From Sphingomonadales bacterium (GTDB lineage: Bacteria > Pseudomonadota > Alphaproteobacteria > Sphingomonadales > Sphingomonadaceae): a stretch of 6,743 nucleotides of DNA. The position numbers were made by a program, and so were the translations under genes. Of this stretch, positions 3,798-6,743 are shown piece after piece (the stretch's first letter is position 1; each line of letters begins with the position of its first letter). Under the pieces are notes generated by a model that was not told the DNA's origin, did no database searches, and saw only the letters and a program-made list of their open reading frames with translations. Location: contig JAGPVK010000147.1 in the NCBI GenBank assembly GCA_018067055.1, positions 1 through 6,743 on the forward strand, written 5' to 3'.

Positions 3798-6743
3798 TCA
3801 TGTCGGTTCAAAGCCGGGCTTGTACCGCTCGATCAGATCAGCGGAAAGCTCCAGCATTTGCGGGCCGTGCGAGTAGAGCAGGCCTGCCTTGATCGGGCGA
3901 TCCGGAAATATTTTCTGCAAGGCGGCGACATATGCCGCCATCTGCCGGAGATAGGCGACGGGGGCCTCTTCCGCACTGTCGGGAACGCGGCGGCCGGTTT
4001 TGAAATCGACGACATCGATATGATCGTCGGTAATCAGCAATCGGTCGACCGTACCGGAGATGACATGTTCGCCGACAACCGCAGCAATGGGCGCTTCTGC
4101 GAGGCTTTCCGGCGCGAATAGAGCGGACCATATCGGGTTGTCCATCACCGCCAATACCGTTTTGATGATCTCTGCACGGCGGGCCGGGTCGGCGATCTGC
4201 TTTTGCTTTGTCAGCCAGCGGTCGGCGACATCCATCCGGCGTTCCGGCAAGATATTCGGCAATCGCTGGAACAGGCTGTGCAGCAATATGCCGCGTTCGG
4301 CAGCATCGCGCATGGTCAGGTCCGGCGGCGGATTGCTGGCATCATCGGGGCCGAGATGCGAGGGAGTCAAGGGGCGCGGTGGTCGCGATTCTTCCGGTGC
4401 CGGTTTGAACAACCAGTCCGGTGGTGGCGCTTGGCCCGCATGCTGATCAACAGTGCTGTCCGTTCCAGACGGTATCGCAGGCTTGTTGCCGCTCTCCGTC
4501 CGATATTCCCGAACCGCAAACCAGTCCGGGTCTTCCCGCCATTCACTACCCAGCGCGATCAGGCCGCGCTCGATCGCGCCATACCAGCTGAGTTCCGGCA
4601 CTTCGCCTTTCGCCCGTGGCCCGAGAACACCGGCAACCACCAGATGTTCTTCCGCCCGGGTCATCGCGACATAGAGCAACCGCCAATGTTCTTCCATCGC
4701 GACCTTGTCGGCATAAGCGGCATGTTCCGCCAATATGCCGACACGCTCCGCCTTGCGCACGGGGACCACCGGATATTCCAGTTCGCGATCAGTCCCCTCG
4801 CCCAATTTTATCGTGAAGCCGCCGCTTTTCTTGCTTGCCGGATCGAAGGTCGCATTGGCCAGGATCACCAGCGGCGCCTGCAACCCTTTTGCGCCGTGGA
4901 CGGTCATCAGCCGCACTTCATTGCCGCCCTCAACCTGCTCGCGCTTGATTTCGACATCGCCCCGGTCGAACCAGTCGAGAAAGCCCTGGAGGGTCGGGAT
5001 ATGATCCCGTTCAAAGGCCAGAGCGGTCGCCAGCAATTCATCGAGCGGGTCCACTGCCGCATGGCTGAGACGACCGAGCAACTTGCGCCTGCCCTGAATC
5101 GGTCCGGACAAGATCGTTTCGAGAAACTGATAGGGCGTGTTGAAATCGGCCATCGCCAGCAATTGCTGCAGTGGTTTTATCTGCTCGTTCAGCCCGTCCT
5201 GCCTGCGTAAGAACTCCCACAGGCTTTTCTCGCCATTAGCCTTGTCGCGATGACCGCGGGCCAGCAAATCCTCTTGCGTCCAGCCGAGCAGCGGCGAAAC
5301 CAGCAGACTGGCGAGATTGAGATCATCATTCGGCTGCAGCACGAAGCGGATCGCCGCGAGCAAGTCCTGCACCACCAGCGGCTGGTTCAGCCGTATACGG
5401 TCAATCCCGGCGACGGGGACTTTCTCGGCAAACAGGCGGGCGACGATCAGCGCGCTGAGTTCGTCGCGCTTGCTCACCAATATCAATATGTCTTTGGGTT
5501 GCAGCGCCCGGTTTTGCCGATCCAGCCAAAGCGGCGTTTCCGGTGACAGCCATTGTTTTATCTGGACTGCAAGCTGCTGGGCAAAGACCCGCTTTTCTTC
5601 GCTGGCCCAGGATTCCTCATCCTCGTCATCACCATCGCTTGTATTGGCAATCGGCTTCCACAGCGTCACGCTACCGCTTGAGTCGAGATAATTGCTGCGA
5701 TGTTCGGGTATCCGATCGGCCAGCCCCAATTGTTCGTGACTGATCTGTTCCAGCGTTGCGTCGACCACTTGCAGAATGGGCGGGGTCGAGCGGAAACTGC
5801 GGTCCAGCGACAGATCGCCGAACGGTTTTTCCGACGCTTCTGCCAGAGCAAAAAATTCGGTTCTTGCATTGGCGTAATTGTGCGGGCTGGTGCCCTGAAA
5901 GCCGAAGATCGCCTGTTTGAAATCGCCGACCGTGAACAGGGTTCGGTGCCGCTCGGGCTCTACGCCCATGCCGGCAAAAAACTCGCCAGCCAGCGCCCGG
6001 ACGATATCCCATTGCGCGACATTGGTATCCTGCGCTTCGTCGATCAATATATGATCGGTGCGCTGGTCGAGCTTGTAGCGGATCCAGGCCGCCATATCGC
6101 TTTTCTGCAAGAGACGCGCGGTCATCCGGATCATGTCGTCAAAGTCGACCACGCCGTGCAGCCGCTTGGCATCGGCATAGCGATGGTAGAAAGCCCGCCC
6201 GGCTTCCAGTGCGCCGGCGAACAGGTCGGCATATTCGAACAGGACCGCTTTTTCGAGCAGGCCGTTGCTCCATTCGAACAGAGATCCGGCGATGAAATCA
6301 TAGTCCGGCAGCGCTTTGAGCAGGCCCTTGGTGGGTTTGGGCGGCGCGCCGGTGGTCTTGGTCGCCCAGGCCAGATGGACATCCGGCAGGGCGGCGGCGC
6401 GTTCCTGTGGAGTGAGGGTCAGCCAGAGGCGGATCGCGAGTTGGCGTTCCTGTTCCTTCTTGCCGCCGGATTCTGCCATTGCATCGCGCAACAGGGTGAT
6501 CGCGCGCAGATCAATCGCCTCATCACTGCAGCGATCCGCCAGCCACGACTGCGCATCGCCATCAATCGGCAGGCCAAGCAGCCCGCGAACAAAGGGCAAT
6601 ATGCCACTTGCGAGACCTTCCATTGCATCGGCCTTGGCGGCGCAGTCCATCAGGAATTGCTCCGTCGCCTCCTCGCCCATCCGCACGCTCAGACGCTGGA
6701 TCGCCTCGATGATCTGCGGCCGCCCTGCCCGCTCTTCTTCGAG
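3798..6743 (-). CDS. addA: Double-strand break repair helicase-nuclease AddA, C-terminal 981 residues (cut by right edge)
   Basis: AddA is the UvrD/RecB-like subunit of AddAB, which unwinds and resects broken DNA ends for RecA. Numbering within the fragment (residue 1 at 6743): DFDDM at 200-204; motif II ILIDEAQDTN at 232-241; motif III GDFKQAIFGFQG at 273-284; motif IV RSFRS at 315-319; motif V TVHGAKGL at 614-621; motif VI YVAMTRAEEH with its arginine at 696. A Pro-rich linker (about 754-810) joins the helicase to a RecB-family nuclease: H822 in GILLHSLF, D900 in GTVDRLL, D913 and K915 in VDFKTGR, and Q934/Y938 in QMAAY. All catalytic residues are kept. Motif I (Walker A) lies beyond the edge; with a family length near 1150, some 170 residues are missing. 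The frame is open to the last base, so internal GTG 6686 is not the start. An acidic patch lies at 370-377. addB is expected next upstream. The gene ends in TGA, 75 nt before trxA. Confidence 0.96.
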   Translation of the reverse strand, partial: LEEERAGRPQIIEAIQRLSVRMGEEATEQFLMDCAAKADAMEGLASGILPFVRGLLGLPIDGDAQSWLADRCSDEAIDLRAITLLRDAMAESGGKKEQERQLAIRLWLTLTPQERAAALPDVHLAWATKTTGAPPKPTKGLLKALPDYDFIAGSLFEWSNGLLEKAVLFEYADLFAGALEAGRAFYHRYADAKRLHGVVDFDDMIRMTARLLQKSDMAAWIRYKLDQRTDHILIDEAQDTNVAQWDIVRALAGEFFAGMGVEPERHRTLFTVGDFKQAIFGFQGTSPHNYANARTEFFALAEASEKPFGDLSLDRSFRSTPPILQVVDATLEQISHEQLGLADRIPEHRSNYLDSSGSVTLWKPIANTSDGDDEDEESWASEEKRVFAQQLAVQIKQWLSPETPLWLDRQNRALQPKDILILVSKRDELSALIVARLFAEKVPVAGIDRIRLNQPLVVQDLLAAIRFVLQPNDDLNLASLLVSPLLGWTQEDLLARGHRDKANGEKSLWEFLRRQDGLNEQIKPLQQLLAMADFNTPYQFLETILSGPIQGRRKLLGRLSHAAVDPLDELLATALAFERDHIPTLQGFLDWFDRGDVEIKREQVEGGNEVRLMTVHGAKGLQAPLVILANATFDPASKKSGGFTIKLGEGTDRELEYPVVPVRKAERVGILAEHAAYADKVAMEEHWRLLYVAMTRAEEHLVVAGVLGPRAKGEVPELSWYGAIERGLIALGSEWREDPDWFAVREYRTESGNKPAIPSGTDSTVDQHAGQAPPPDWLFKPAPEESRPPRPLTPSHLGPDDASNPPPDLTMRDAAERGILLHSLFQRLPNILPERRMDVADRWLTKQKQIADPARRAEIIKTVLAVMDNPIWSALFAPESLAEAPIAAVVGEHVISGTVDRLLITDDHIDVVDFKTGRRVPDSAEEAPVAYLRQMAAYVAALQKIFPDRPIKAGLLYSHGPQMLELSADLIERYKPGFEPT

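Noticed and set aside
4203..5210. 335-codon open frame on the plus strand, opposite addA
   Set aside because: It lies wholly antisense to conserved helicase motifs of addA, its translation is Arg/Gln/Pro-rich with no family features, and long mirror frames are common opposite GC-rich genes.
6684..6686. GTG as the addA start
   Set aside because: The frame remains open to the window edge and the Walker A motif expected at the N-terminus has not been reached, so the gene begins outside.
1..6743. Mobile elements, CRISPR arrays, tRNA or rRNA genes, defence or secondary-metabolite systems
   Set aside because: I looked for transposase or phage-like proteins, repeated spacers, tRNA-like arms and long repeats and saw none; apart from the small exported protein all genes are standard chromosomal ones.

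Overview
The window reads as an ordinary chromosomal housekeeping block from an alphaproteobacterium, most likely in the Sphingomonadales. The evidence is the AddA-type (not RecB-type) recombination nuclease, the character of SecA, ArgJ and TrxA, moderately GC-rich codon use and the secA / argJ / addA-trxA neighbourhood. The order-level placement is an inference from style, not from a database match. No mobile element, CRISPR array, tRNA, rRNA or prophage gene is visible.

Layout, left to right. (1) Positions 1-867, minus strand: the first 289 codons of secA, cut by the left edge. (2) 868-972: a 105-nt secA leader. (3) 973-1299, minus strand: a 108-aa unrecognised protein with an apparent Sec signal peptide, lying directly upstream of secA in the same direction. 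(4) 1300-1358: a 59-nt divergent gap, with a candidate promoter for the minus-strand unit that runs into argJ. (5) 1359-2588, plus strand: argJ from a GTG start. (6) 2593-3399, plus strand: an inositol-monophosphatase-family phosphatase from a TTG start, four bases after argJ. (7) 3396-3722, minus strand: trxA, whose end overlaps the phosphatase end by 4 nt. (8) 3798-6743, minus strand: the last 981 codons of addA, cut by the right edge before its Walker A motif.

The genes form three transcription units: hypothetical gene to secA (leftward, possibly cotranscribed), argJ to phosphatase (rightward, tightly coupled), and addA to trxA (leftward, with a plausible internal promoter for trxA). Functions are protein export (SecA), arginine biosynthesis through the acetyl-cycle (ArgJ), small-molecule phosphate hydrolysis, cytoplasmic thiol redox control (TrxA) and double-strand-break end processing (AddA).

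The only place with room for something undescribed is 868-1369. A small exported protein with no recognised family sits just before secA, the position that the secretion-monitoring peptide gene secM holds in Escherichia coli. It lacks the known arrest motifs, so the parallel is a hypothesis only. Everything else looks conventional.
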